A stretch of DNA of 64,000 bases from Lates calcarifer (Eukaryota > Chordata > Actinopteri > Centropomidae): assembly GCF_001640805.2 (NCBI RefSeq), contig NC_066850.1, positions 11,863,234-11,927,233 of the forward strand, read 5' to 3'. A program made the position numbers and the translations under genes. A model generated the notes under the pieces. That model saw only the letters and a list, made by a program, of their open reading frames with translations, made no database searches and was not told the DNA's origin. This document shows, in pieces, positions 34,223 to 46,279 of the stretch (position 1 is the first letter of the stretch; every line of letters starts with the position of its first letter).

Positions 34223-35741
34223 TGAAAACAACAGAAAGCAACTGAATCACAAGGCAAATGACCTCAATCATTAAATCCCGCACACTAGGACTTTATTTCC
34301 CAGACTGTCAATCACCATCCGACCAAAACTACAAGAGACACCAACAGTTCAACTTGGTCTGATCAGTTGTGACACCCACTCATCAATAGACACCGTTAAA
34401 TTTGCAAAAAGTTGGGTACATTAATAAAGTAGAGACATTCATTTGCATCTTTTGCAGAGCAAATCTTCATCTTGTTGCCTCAGTTTGTGTCTTTCTGACC
34501 TCATTTATGGATTTGTGTGAGGTAGGTGGAGGAGCATGTGATGCATTTTTTATAGCAGGAATAAATGACAGCGATGTGCAGTTAAACTAATATTCTTTTA
34601 TCACCTTTCATTTGATATTTGGACTTTAATTTGGTGCTCAAATGAACAGTGGTGATTTTCAGAAAGAAATCATTGCAGTACTAACTTGGCTATAGGGGCC
34701 ATTTCAAACAGGACATATTGTATCAGACAGGTTTGTTTACAGTCAGTGCTCATTGTCTTTGTCCTGTTTAAGTGACCCTCAGCTTTAAGCACTAATGTTG
34801 TTCACTAAAATGTTTATAATAACCAACAGGAATAATGGCTGAAACTGGTAAAATGCAGACCTAGGTTGTAAGTAAACAGACTTTAACTGACTTAACAAAA
34901 CAATGACATAGATAACCTCCCTCTGGCGAGCCTATTGTCACTTATAGATTAGTTAATTGACAGCAGAGTTACGTTAAAGCAGCTGTATGGATCTGCTCTG
35001 ATGAGTCACTTAGGTTTATTTAAGGAAGAGGCAGGTCGACTATCTGATGGCACGATGTGACAGTCTGTGTATCGATGCATTGACAGCAACTTGGGGGTTC
35101 CAGCAAGCTGGAGGCTTGTCAGGCAGAAATAAACAGCTACACGTGGGGCCAGTTTACATTTGTTTTAAACCAAAAGATAATACTCCCAAACAGATCCTCA
35201 ATCTTCTTAGCCTTCTTTGAATTAAAAAACATGTAGATTAGAAGTGATCAGAATTACAAATAGGTTTAGGTTAAGGTTAAAGGTTAAGGTTAGCCATGGT
35301 TGATTTAGATCCCTATTTTTTTTTAGGAAAGCATAAATTGTCAATGGGAGCTTTTCGTGTTTGTAGTAACACATTAGTCACACTGTTGGTGCGTGGTTCC
35401 TTTTTCAGACTCTTCAACAGAAATAAAAACCTGTCCGTCCTGTAATGGCATGTGTTAGTCTAATCATGAGAAGTAGTAACACTGATGGAGTCTAGTGGTT
35501 TGGCTGTGTGGGAGAGGGACACTGTTAGCTTAGCGTGGCTATTTCAGGGCCCTTCGGTGCTAAACCATCAGCACCCACACACACGAGTGCCAGCACTCAC
35601 ATGCAAAAGCCTGAGTGCTGAACTCCATTAATGCACACATGCATGTAGAAGCCTTTTGCTGTGTTATTAGTGAAGCTTCTGCTACGTTGCAATGCTTTGT
35701 TCATAGACACAAGAACATTAGCATTATTCCTGACTCCTTTG

Positions 35742-35744
<3 letters not shown>
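34223..35744. other. Non-coding stretch, small GGTTAA repeat
   Basis: Contains TTTAGGTTAAGGTTAAAGGTTAAGGTTAG at about 35266-35294, a few degenerate GGTTAA units. No exon or known repeat family is supported. Confidence 0.4.
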
Positions 35745-35781
<37 letters not shown>

Positions 35782-35795
35782 CTTCTCATATATAT

Positions 35796-35834
<39 letters not shown>
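35745..35834. repeat. (TA)n tract with an internal interruption
   Basis: TA repeats (35745-35774 and 35789-35833) flank AAATATACTTCTCA and are interrupted once more. The tract is self-complementary and likely cruciform-prone. Confidence 0.95.
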
Positions 35835-35838
<4 letters not shown>

Positions 35839-37959
35839 TTTTCTCATCCTCCGTTAAGAAGTTGAGGAGATGACAAATTATCTTTTTCCTGTTAGTATAT
35901 AACATTCAGCAAACAATATGAGAACATTTAAGGACAAAAACAGACTTCAATTAATTGCTCTTTGTAATCCAACCTCTCATGTCTCTCCTGTCTGTCTATC
36001 TCGCCCACTCGCCTCCTTACATTGCTGCTGGTCTCACTCCAGTGCATCAATGGAAACGTGACGCCTCTGACAGGAATACTTGTAATTATCCTCCCACACT
36101 CCCGTCTCTTGAAGGTGATTGGACGGCAGGTCCCGCTCCAACGCGCTAGCCACCACCTACGCCAGATTTGTCAATCTCCTGCGACCCCCTCCCTGTCCCT
36201 ACTCACCCCCCCACCAACTTTTCCGGCAAACGCTTCAGCAGACACCTCCCACCTGAGAACCTGCATGAACCACGTATCACATTATATGCAGTTTAGGTGA
36301 GCTGACAGGTGAAACACGTGCACATACTGTACGCATGAATAGACACATAGCAGTGATGTAGATTCAGTCACTATCACTTGTCTGTCAGGCTCTCTCACAC
36401 ACTGGCATTGGGATGGGCCACAGGAGCACTGTACCTGCTTTCCTACCATGTTTGACCTTTTTCTCTTTCGTGGCTGAGTCCATTTAGTATTACTGTAAAT
36501 TTGAAGAATATGTGTTACTGATGGATGGAGATCTGTTAATATTTTAGATCAAATGATTACTTAAGATTATCATTGATAGATTAACTGATAAATACATGTA
36601 ATCAAATCAAATTAATCAAATGTACATTAAATGTCCCTGGGATATTTCATTAGGCAACATTATTCAACTATTTTTACCAGCTATAGAATGATTTTGATGG
36701 CTTGTAGCAGGTACGATCCTCTGTGAGAAGTGTCTAACATTTTGTGGCAGTACGTCAGAAGAGTAGCTTGGTAATTCTTTCTCTCATTTATAAACCCCTT
36801 TTATTAATTTTGTGTTTGTTGCCCAAGCGATTGATAGGTTTTGTTTTCTGTACATGAGCTGTTAGCTGTCTTCTTTTTTTACCTCAGAAGAGTTACATAT
36901 TACTTCTGTTTGTTCATGTTAAACCCCAGACATTATATATATTACATTATGTGTTACAGCTTATGTTAGGCACAATAATGTGGCCATGAAATACAGTATA
37001 CGTCTTAAACTACTAGGCCTTTTTGAGACACCAAAACTGCAGTTGTACCAAGTTCAACAATTCTGCTGTGACACCTTCACTACTATTGGATTGTCATCAA
37101 TTCTGACATTTCACTTTTTTTTTTTTGCTGGGAGGTTCGCATGTACATCTTTCATGCCTCACTTGATCTACTTGCTTCTGTAGCTGCCCTACATTTCCCA
37201 AAATGTTTGACAATACCCAGTAAACAAACCTGAACTACATTTCAGCTGTGGGTTATACATTTAGGTAGAGACAGCAGTAGGTGCATGAGTCCCAGAGGAT
37301 TTAGAGGAGAAATGATTAGTTATGAACTCCAAGATTTATGAATGCAACATGTGTTGTAGATGTACTACACTCTGCTCTTCTGATACTACTCTCTCTGGAG
37401 AAATTGGTATTATCTCTCGCTAAGCTTTTCTTGCTGCATGACTGTTGAATGTCAATGAAAGAGCAAGTCTAGGAAGGACACTGTGATTGATACGTTCATA
37501 AACCAAAGTAGACGGAGATGAGTTAAACAGCTCTCGTTACGTGCATTTGCATTTCAACTCTTTGAGTGATTATGCATAAAGTTTGAAATCAATAACTTTT
37601 GTGGTATTTCTGTTTTGGGCGATCTGACCTATCATCCCTATTCTCTCTGCTTATAAATTTGTGTTGAGAAGTCTTGATTTGACAGCAATGCCTTTGAATG
37701 ACAAAATAGATACACTGTCAACAGTTTCAGGGGGATTATTCTTTCTGTCTTAATCCTTAAGACAATTATCTTTAGTATTAGAGTTCTCTCAATGTCCGGA
37801 AGTCTAATACATGCCCCTGTCAACAGACTGAGTAGTTCCTTTCTTTCACAAAGCAACACTAATTGCTTTGAAACTGTGCTCTGAAGAAGAGCCACAACCT
37901 TGAGCGTTTGTCATGGTTGTAGTGACTGAAAGATCACAAATTCTATGTTGGTCTGATGA
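35835..37959. other. Non-coding stretch, one exon-like patch
   Basis: 36000-36300 is GC-richer. It has a possible acceptor (CTCACTCCAG at 36043) and donors (GAAG|GTGATT near 36115 and TTAG|GTGAGC near 36297), and a 92-codon frame is open across it. The peptide is not recognised. Elsewhere nothing is seen, apart from a possible scrap of the GGCTGCAACTAA-type repeat near 36535-36620. Confidence 0.35.
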
Positions 37960-38230
37960 GTGAATTTGTTTCCGTAGGTCATGGTAAATGGGCAGGCATA
38001 TTAATTAAAGGTTTGCTGCTAATGAGCTGAAATGATGCCAAATTAAAATTTTTAAAAATTGAAAAAATAATAAAATGAAACCCTTTATCTAAGAGGAGAC
38101 TGGAGGAAAAAAAACTCACTGACATCTCTTTCGCTACTTCACCCTTATAGAGAAATAACTCTTTTTCTTCCTCGCTGCCCATATCTGCGCTGTAATGGCA
38201 AGTAATTTAAGGGAAATTAACATTTTGACA
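37960..38230. promoter_or_regulatory. Candidate conserved non-coding block
   Basis: CATATTAATTAAAGG, CTGCTAATGAGCTG, AAATTAAAATTTTTAAAAATTG and CAAGTAATTTAAGG give many ATTA/TAAT cores in a repeat-free block. The enhancer role is inferred. Confidence 0.3.
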
Positions 38231-38957
38231 TGCTCCTCAGGGGTTGAGGGAAAGTGCAGAGGAGAGGATAAGAGAAAAGAGGAGGAGGAGGGAGTATGGA
38301 AAGGAGACAGAAAAAGAGGATGAATTAGTCTTTAATTCAATATAGTTGAATCTTTGGTCCAAGGGTTAAGTGTGGTTGAGTTAAACTGTCGTCTGCAGGC
38401 CCATTGGCCGAGAACCCTCAACTGTCTAATGGATTTTAAAGCCAGCGGGGAGTGCCAAGGCAGATGGTCCAGACAGAGGACATCATGACCACTGAACACT
38501 GAGAACAGATAATTAAAAACTGATATTCATGTTTAATTGTTGTCCAGATCAATTTAAGGACATTTTGAATGTCCACTGTTACCAAGCACGTCGGTCTTTA
38601 TGACTGTGTGCTATGTGTTGCTTGTAGCATGTACTGCCCAGATTTTAGGAATGTGGGACTTATTTGAAAATTCAAACGCAATGGACCATAAAGCTGCATC
38701 TAATAAAATAGTAGAACCTCTGGGGGTTCATTCTCATTTCTAGTTTATTTTAGTAAACCATTTCTGTGGCCCCACACCTTGTTTTTGTGTAGTCCTGTCA
38801 CAAAGTCGTCGTACTGTCCAACCTTTTGTCATTCTGCATGGTCAAACAGACTACTTAAGTTGGTTTAGCCAAGCGACAGGTTCACCAATATATTATGGCA
38901 TATACTTATTTTTGTCTCTTTTATTATATTCATTGACATGTTGTTGATATTAGAAAG
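38231..38957. other. Non-coding stretch with a purine-rich tract
   Basis: Purine-rich at about 38258-38322 (AGGAGGAGGAGGGAG-like). No exon or repeat family is supported. Confidence 0.4.
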
Positions 38958-39020
38958 CACAGCAGAGAGAGAAGGAAATGTGGGGGATGTCATGCAACAA
39001 AGGTCCCCAATTAGAATCAT
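38958..39020 (-). mobile_element. tRNA-derived SINE fragment, inverted
   Basis: Read on the minus strand: GATTCTAATTGGGGACC (degraded B box plus following bases), TTTGTTGCATGACATCCCCC and a CT-rich tail. It matches the 3' body of the fish SINE also glimpsed at 10378-10462. Confidence 0.6.
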
Positions 39021-39830
39021 GTGTTTTCAGACTGGAGGATTTAAAAATTTTAAGAACAGTTGAAGGACTCTTCCCTTTTTTGTTGTGTCCACACTCCAAG
39101 AACCAATTGTATCAATGCCAGTTTTGAGGACCTTTTTAGCTACTACTTTAGAGTAGGCACTCTCTGGGCACAAGAGGAACTTTGAGTGACACAAGTGTAT
39201 GATGTTTAGATCAGACATATATGTACGTCGATTAGATGAATGTGAGACAATGCAGCACTGGCCAGCTCCTGCTGTAAAACATTAGCCGAGTAAACAACAG
39301 CTTGTAACTCATAAAAAATGGAACAAAACAAGGACACATGGTTTGACAGTGAGGTCCAGGCTTTATTAAGAGTATATGCGACTGGAGAAATGCAAATCAA
39401 TCTGATGTTGCCATACCAACTGCCGGTCAGCTTACATCACTTCAGCGTTCCTATTGGAGGCGCAAATGCTACCACAAAAAAGCCCTTCAAAGTATGCAGT
39501 TCTCAGAGGAGCCCCCACAGTGAGCAGTTCCTCTAAAGAAGTCCTCAGAACTGTGTGGTCCAAAAACACCTGTAGACTCTGGACTAGTCTGTTGTTGGTG
39601 CCCACATAAGGAATTTCTCTACTTATCTTCCCAGCATGCTACACCTTCAGAGATGGCCCTTGAACCACTGAAACACCAGGGGAACATAGTATCAATCTGT
39701 GTCTATGACCTAAGTCTTTTGTCATAGTTCTGGGAATTAACCATGCCCCGCAAAATGAGTTGATTCTTCACTTAACACCTTGGATTTGTGATTAATTAAA
39801 AGAAAATCCCCATCACCCCAATCAATTTAT
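39021..39830. other. Non-coding stretch, nothing recognised
   Basis: No exon is supported; the open frames here are short. Confidence 0.35.
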
Positions 39831-40070
39831 AAATCTACACTTTGGAACTGCCAATGGGAACCTATTGTTCAATCTAGCTAAGGCCCCTTGCTTTAATTTA
39901 AGACTTTGGAATTGGGCCTCTTGCAAATACATTACACTTTGACGCAACCGAAACATAGCTCTTGCTTTAAATATAGACTCTAGAAAAGCCAGTAGGAGCC
40001 TCTTGTGTTTTTAATTTAAACTTTGAAGCAGCCAATGCAACTCCATTGTCATTTTAAATAAAGATTTACC
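39831..40070 (+). repeat. Degenerate tandem repeat, roughly 40-bp unit
   Basis: Diverged copies of ACTTTGGAA-x-CAGCCAATGGGAGCCT followed by CTTGCTTTAATTTA begin near 39838, 39903, 39936, 39976 and 40019. The spacing is irregular (33-65 bp), which indicates insertions and deletions between old copies. No coding frame. Confidence 0.6.
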
Positions 40071-40259
40071 ACAACTGATGGGGAAGTTAGTGCCTTTGGG
40101 AAAACCTTAAGTCCTTTGGTTCCTAAGATATCACCTTTAATTGCATGAGGATCTTAAATAATTTTGAAACAAACAACTCAGTTATTAGGTTTTATGGTAT
40201 TTTTCTCTCTCTGCTACTTCTTTACTTTCCATTATTCTTTTCCTCCTCTCATCCTCTTT

Positions 40260-40610
40260 GTCTCTTGCTTCGTTTACCCAGCAGGGCAATGTGGATTAAC
40301 GCTGAAAGCTAATGAAATGTAATTACCGCCTTTGTCGATAAGAATCGATTGGCTCAGGTCTCTCAGACCCCTTCCCAGAGAGGGTCCCGAAGGGGCCAGT
40401 GTTACGGCGGCAATGGCTACCCCCCCCCCCGGTGCCTAGGCTTTATTTCCTCCCTGGTTGCCATGAGCAGTTGGAGATAGCATTGACAGGGCAGTATGAA
40501 GTGGAGTCAGATCTGTCGGATGGTCCCTTAGCGTAGCCTCACAAGGGGGAATGAGATTCCTTATCAAATCAGTGGGATTAGAGAAAGGTTCTCAGGGAAA
40601 ACGTCAATTC
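40260..40610. promoter_or_regulatory. Candidate conserved non-coding block
   Basis: Repeat-free block with GATTAACGCTGAAAGC, GCTAATGAAATGTAATTACC and TCGATAAGAATCGATTGG, plus an 11-C run at 40420-40430. The texture is strongly enhancer-like. Conservation has not been tested. Confidence 0.35.
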
Positions 40611-41844
40611 CTACATCAGGCACGAGAAAATCAGGTTTTGGCATGTTTGTATGCGTGTGTGTAAGAGACTGAATAAGAGAGAGAGTGATGTTTAACTTTC
40701 CTCTGCATCAGCTCAAGTGAACCAGTATAAATATTGCAAACTACATCAGTTTTTTATGGTAATTTTTATTTCTAATTATGATTTCTGTTTCAATTTACTT
40801 TAAGTTTTCAAATGAAGTTGGTGAGTTTGAGATAAGTTTCTTTTTGTGTGGCATTGTGATTATTATTTTTTAATATCTGCACCAGTGAAATAATAATTTC
40901 TTCTTTCATGATCTTTAATGAATATTTTGGTTTTTATATAACTTTGTTTTCGTAATGGTAAAAAACTAAAAAGTTGCTCCCCATGCATGGGTTTCTCTGC
41001 TCCAGCTCACTGTTCAAACTAGTCAAGACAGCTTAATCAAAACCCTTTTCAGGCACATTTCAAACAAATGCAACAGCTTCCAAATTCATTTACATCTAAC
41101 CTGAAGTTCAGAGGGAACCAACAGTAACTTAAGGATGGCACTTGGATGCATTGTTGCACATCACAGACAAACACAGAATGGATCCCTGTCTTTTTCCTGG
41201 AAAGAAAACAGTGTGTCAGGTATAGAAATGCAAATGAATAAAAATACTTTCAGGGAAATCTGAGAGAAGTAGTCTAAAGAGACGTGTGTGTGTCTGCAGC
41301 TCAGGAGCCACTGGGCCTATGTGTGAAGTGCAGGAAGGAGCAGAAATACAGAGAAAAAAACAGACATTGTGCATGTCATTTAATATATAATCGTATATAA
41401 TATTAAATTTGCATTTCCCCTCATAGTGCACTGGTATAGAAATAACAATGATTTCCATTTCCATTTCGATTTTCATTTTACGTCCCTAGTCTTACACCAG
41501 ATTCACAGATGCAGAGATTGACCTTACAGTGCTAGAAAGGTCTTACAGCCCCTGTGTGCTGCCTAATGGAGAAAAGCAGGTTAAAATCTTGAACTTTAGA
41601 GTGTGAAAAAACTTCTAATTTTGGCTTTAGTTAAAAGAACATAGCAGATGTTTTGTTTGTAGTTCCTGAATACTTTTAAGCTTTTCCACATACTTACAAT
41701 CACTGTAGTTCTCCAGTTGCTATTGTTGACTGTTTTACAACCTTGGACACCAATGGCTTTTGAGTCCCCTGCCAAGGACATTATATTTTTATTCTTCTGT
41801 GAATCTGCCTGTTCAATTGTTTGTCTGTCACCACATTTTCACAA
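40611..41844. other. AT-rich non-coding stretch
   Basis: No repeat family or exon recognised. Confidence 0.35.
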
Positions 41845-41963
41845 AAATGGATGGATGGTTTGGCTTGAATTTTTGTGGTGCACACTCATGCTTGCTGGAA
41901 GAGCTGGAAGCCTAATGTCTTTGGTGACATTGTGACCTTTTCTTTAGTGTGACCAGCAGTCTT
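41845..41963 (+). mobile_element. Diverged copy of the ACATTCATGGTCTCCAGAG-type repeat
   Basis: ATGGATGGATGGTTTGGCTTG, then TGTCTTTGGTGACATTGTGACC and TTTTCTTTAGTGTGACCAGC match the order of motifs at 42915-43387, with strong divergence. Confidence 0.4.
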
Positions 41964-42914
41964 TATCAACAAAGAATGGTTAGAACAGGAAGAGGAAGGC
42001 ACTTACTGACTTTGTGGACACTGTTATCATTGCTCTAGCACCATTATCAAACCAAACCATGCCTGTATAAACGGTACAGCTATTCTGTCATTAATGCCGA
42101 CAGTGAGATTGAAGATAAATGAGCAGATTTGTAGTTTTCGGTTTAAGCCTGCACAGTACTGAGTGCTTTCTTGCTCTATGGGAAACTATTTCTGTGCGGT
42201 AAATGGCAGCAAGCACGCAAGAGGTGGACAAACTGAGTTGTATCTCTCCCACATACTCACACACACATTACTGTGTTGGTATGGGGAAGGGGCCAAGTGT
42301 GTGGGAGATGGAGGAAGGATCGATAGAGCAGCGAAAGAGTGCTGTAAACCATGAAAGAAGACAAAAGCCTCCTGTTTTCCCACAGTGCACCAGACTCTGT
42401 TAGCCTGGGAGCTACAGAGCTACCACCAACACTCTCTCACACTCCTCATACATACAGGAACACTTGCATACAATCACTCAGCTTAGAGTAGAGAAATAAA
42501 AAAAAAGAAGCATGTACCCAGGAAATATCAATAAGCGTCTCTGGGAATGAACACACACTTTAGCTGAGGGAGGAATAGTTTAATTCGGCACTCTCTCAGA
42601 CCAACATCTACGGGGGAATTGATCTTTATTCTTTGTTTGTGTCCTACGGCTGTATGTGTATGTTTCCAGTGTTTTTGTTTGTCTTTATTTTAACACTTTT
42701 GACTGGACACATTTTGCAAATAAATAACCCAGTGACTCCATGGCACATCATAGTTTCTGTTTACGTAACCCAAGACATAATGAGTGCTTTGGAAATAAAG
42801 AATAGAAACAAACATAGGGGGTCATAAAAACTTTTGGCTCCACGGATGGCAGTGTTAGTGAGACAGTCTGTCAGTCAACCACTGTGGTCAAGACTGAAAT
42901 GGCATAACTGTTAG
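41964..42914. other. Non-coding stretch, nothing recognised
   Basis: No exon or known family. Two short CA runs lie near 42260 and 42550. Confidence 0.35.
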
Positions 42915-43387
42915 GGTTAATTGCAATGAAATTTTGTACAGACATTCATGGTCTCCAGAGAATTAATGCTGTGGACTTTGGTGACCTCTTGACTTTTTCT
43001 CTAGCACCGCCACAAGGTTAACAGTTTTTGTTTTATATTATAATATAAAATATAAAATATTTTGACAGATATTGGATGAATTGCAATAGACATTCGTGTT
43101 TCCCCTGGGAATCATGTTCCCTGCAGGATTAGCTGTAGTAACTTTGGTAATCCTCTAACTTTACTTAGGTTCATCATCAGATTAAAGATTGATTTGACTG
43201 ATATTTAATATATGACCTCAACCTGGGCTGTACTTTGTGTTTACTGCTAATTAGCAAATATTTGAGTGCTGACTAAACTAAGTAATGAACATGCTAAGCA
43301 TCGTCATGGTGAGCATGTTATTTAATTCAAAGCACTGCTGTGCCTAAACTTAATAGAGCATGGCTGTAGACTCTTAGTCTTGCTTGA
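42915..43387 (+). mobile_element. Dispersed fish repeat, longest copy (about 470 bp)
   Basis: AATTGCAATGAAATTTTGTAC, ACATTCATGGTCTCCAGAG and TGACTTTTTCTCTAGCACCG are followed by a second diverged unit (GGATGAATTGCAATAGACATTC). Then come AACATGCTAAGCATCGTCATGG, CAAAGCACTGCTGTGCC and GCATGGCTGTAGACTC. This matches a repeat I know to be very abundant in teleosts but cannot name with certainty. Non-coding. Confidence 0.7.
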
Positions 43388-43879
43388 TAGCTCTAAGACA
43401 TACAGTAGAAGTAGCTAGAAAACTAGCCAAGTTTCGCCTCAAAATGTAGCCCAAATTTGAGCAGAATTTTCAGAAAATCTGCAAAAGAAAATGCAGATTA
43501 ATCCATGTTTCCACCCACTTCTGCACAATTTGATAATGTGCACAAAAACAGGTGGTTGGAAATGGACTCTCTCCACCATCAACGCAAATGAAAGAAGAAA
43601 AAGTTAACGTGCCAAGTGAGTAGGGAAAATGCTCCTAGCTTAAAAGTGAAGGGAGTGAAAATGGAACAAAAGGAGCCAAGAGTTCAAACATTGAAGAATG
43701 TGTGTGTTTGTGTGTGTTAATGACAGACACATGTATATGCCTGAATGTCTTCATCTCTATGTATGTTTTTTGTCTTCTATGTGCTTCATGTCACTTCTCG
43801 TTTGATGACTGACAGATATCTAAAGGGACAGGTTTTGGTGTCATTCAGTGGAACAGATTCAAATGCTCTGCCGATGATG

Positions 43880-43881
<2 letters not shown>
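43388..43881. other. Non-coding stretch, nothing recognised
   Basis: No exon or repeat family seen. Confidence 0.35.

Positions 43882-43922
<41 letters not shown>
43882..43922. repeat. (CA)n microsatellite
   Basis: About 20 uninterrupted CA units. Confidence 0.97.
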
Positions 43923-43927
<5 letters not shown>

Positions 43928-44460
43928 CAGGCATCAAAATAGCATATAAAGCAAGCCCAGTTTCAAGCACACAGTACCGGCACAGCATATATTTGTTTGA
44001 CCGTACACAGTATCACAGCAGTTAGCACAGACATAGGTTTTATTTAACAAGCATCTAAGCAGAACCACTAATAACAACTCAAACAAATGCCCTTCAACTG
44101 TATGGGAGCGGTGGTAATACTATTAATACTCATGTAAATGTCAGGCTATTTTCAGCAGGTTGTTGTGCTGTTGGGGAGAGCAGCGGTGGTGGTGGTGTAG
44201 CATCTCATTTGTTGTATCGTGAGAAAGCGTTTGGAAGTTAACCATCTAAAAGGGAGGGGCCCAGAATGACTCAGAAGTTCCTAATATAAGCACTGTTGTT
44301 GCTGTTTGTGCAGATAATTTACTGAAACTTGTTTTAAAAAAGAAAACAAAAAATTAAGTATTTTTATGCCTGTATATTTTCTGGATCTCATTTGCATTTT
44401 GTGGCACTACACAGCGGGAACAAAAAAAAAAGTGTTATTTGTTTTATTATTTGTAGTTTT

Positions 44461-44550
44461 TAAAGGCCCTGCATGTAAGTTTTTGCTATTAGTACATAGA
44501 CCAATGTCAGCATTAACAGCTGTTTACTCACCAGTCTAGAAGAAATGTTC
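44461..44550 (+). mobile_element. 5' fragment of the MITE family seen at 15.6 kb
   Basis: TAAAGGCCCTGCATGTAAG, AGTACATAGACCAATGTCAGC, CTGTTTACTCACCAGTCTAG and AAGAAATGTT align in order with 15622-15715. Homology fades after that. Confidence 0.6.
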
Positions 44551-45219
44551 TATTATTTCTTATATTCCTTTTATACCACTTTGTGATAGTGAGTCACTGT
44601 AGTGCCCAGTCTGCCCTCAGTCCAGCATCAGAGGATGAAGAAGTGGTGCTGCCCAGAGGACACATTCTAACCTCTTATCTTGTAAATGCAACGATGGCTG
44701 GAAAAGTTGACATAATGTGATAATGTTGAGTTGAGCGGAAGCATGGGACTCTGGATGGTGGTGGTGGTGGTTGTGGTGATGGGGTTAAAAGCAGACCAAT
44801 TAAGAGAAGCCTCCCACTTGCCCTGCTGTTACCACGGCAACTGCCAGGTGGATTTCCTGGTTGTTGGGGGAAGTTAAAGTGCTGCCAACCACCAGAGCGT
44901 ACTTTCTCTTTGTCTTTCTGTCCGACTTGATTTCTTACACTTCTCATTTCTCTCTGAGCAAGTCACTAACACTGTCATGGCTGCGAGGTCTTATTCCCAC
45001 TGCCCATGTAATCTAAGACTTTTAAGGTAAAGGCTGCTGCTGCACTCCATCTCAACCTCTTCTCTTCTCGGTTTTATTTATTTCCCATCTTGCTTTTTCT
45101 TTCTACCGACAGCTGCCTGCCTATCTTCCCTTTTTTCCTCTCCCACCAGTTTCCCCATTTCTTTTTCTTTCTGTCAGTTTGTCTTTCATTTCGTACCCCC
45201 AGAGCGAGTAGATTCCTGC
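44551..45219. other. Non-coding stretch, nothing recognised
   Basis: A short GGT repeat lies near 44755-44770 and CT-rich patches near 45050-45190. No exon is supported. Confidence 0.35.
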
Positions 45220-45480
45220 AGAGGAGTGGCATTTAGAGAAATCTCGCTCTCCTATTGCTGTCTCTCCACTGGGGTTAGAGAAAATCAATCCCACTAATTA
45301 GATCTGTGCATCACTGTTATTTTGTCTCTATGTGTGTGTGTGTGTGTTCTGCATGTCCTGTAATCTATATTTAATGTTAGGAAGCAGAGCTTTAAAGAGC
45401 GCCACAGCTGGCCTGTTTGCTAATTAATGACATTTTCCCCTTTAATTACCATTCAATGGAAGCCTGTGCTCCACTCTTCT
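45220..45480. promoter_or_regulatory. Candidate conserved non-coding block
   Basis: AAATCAATCCCACTAATTAGATC, GCTAATTAATGACATTTTC and CTTTAATTACCATTCAATGG provide dense homeodomain cores around a small GT run (45331-45347). Inferred. Confidence 0.3.
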
Positions 45481-45906
45481 CTGTCTTTGTCCTGGCTTTG
45501 TTTTTTCTTTCTGTGCTTCTCTCGCTTTCTTTTTTCTCTTTTGTCGTCATCTCCACTTCTCATAATTTCTTTCTTTTTAATCTTTTCTCCATTTGTTTTT
45601 AGTTGGTGGGTTTTCATCCACATGCTTTCATGCAGATGAATAAACCTGAATGAGGTGGATATTGATATAGCAATAAAAACTAAACATGGCCTCTTCTACA
45701 ATGGATTAATGGCTCCTGACTGGAGAATTACATATAGCGTCACCAGCTATTTATCCTGATAAAGCAATATTTGCATGACGATAGTTGATAGAAGTGCAAG
45801 TTTTCTTTTGATTGTCTGGAAATGCTGTCAAAATATGTCCAATTTGGGATGGAAACCTGACATGATAGCTGCTCTGTGAAGCTGTACCTAGGCACATTGG
45901 TGCTTG

Positions 45907-46279
45907 AAAGCAAAATTCTGCAACTATTTTACCTTAAAATAACAGCTTCATAATCATTTTGATGGTATCCTGAACTTGTGACAGGGAGAATGGAGCCTCT
46001 GTCATTCCCACTCTGCTCCCTGAACACCTGTTCTTGTTCTGTGTAACTGTGGTGAGCAGGTACGATCTCCCTCTAACTGAGTGACAGTCAGCAGCTTAAA
46101 CTGCTGTAATCAGGTTCAGCAAGTTCAAGAGTAATGCTGAACTGTAGATCAGTTAAAAAGACTCTGAAGTCATTAAAAACCAGTGTTCATCTCCAATATC
46201 CAGTGAAGAAACTTTGAAAATATCAAGAATTATAAAGAGTTTGGTGTGTTTTTTACAGCGACAGCACTTCCTGCTCCAG
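45907..46279 (+). mobile_element. Dispersed repeat of unknown family, copy 1
   Basis: About 370 bp is collinear with 62379-62730. Shared words include TGCAACTATTT, ATTTTGATGGT, GAGCCTCTGTCATT, GAGTGACAGTCAGCAGCT, AAGTTCAAGAGTAATGCTGA, ACTGTAGATCAGTTAAAAAG and ACAGCACTTC. No long frame spans it and no transposase is recognised. Similarity ends near 46279. Confidence 0.75.

Noticed and set aside
35266..35294. Interstitial telomere repeat
   Set aside because: Units are GGTTAA with variants, not TTAGGG in tandem, and only a few copies exist.
36044..36296. Exon-like block with acceptor and two donors
   Set aside because: Peptide unrecognised and the best donor choices give different frames; evidence too weak for a CDS entry, recorded only in the regional note.
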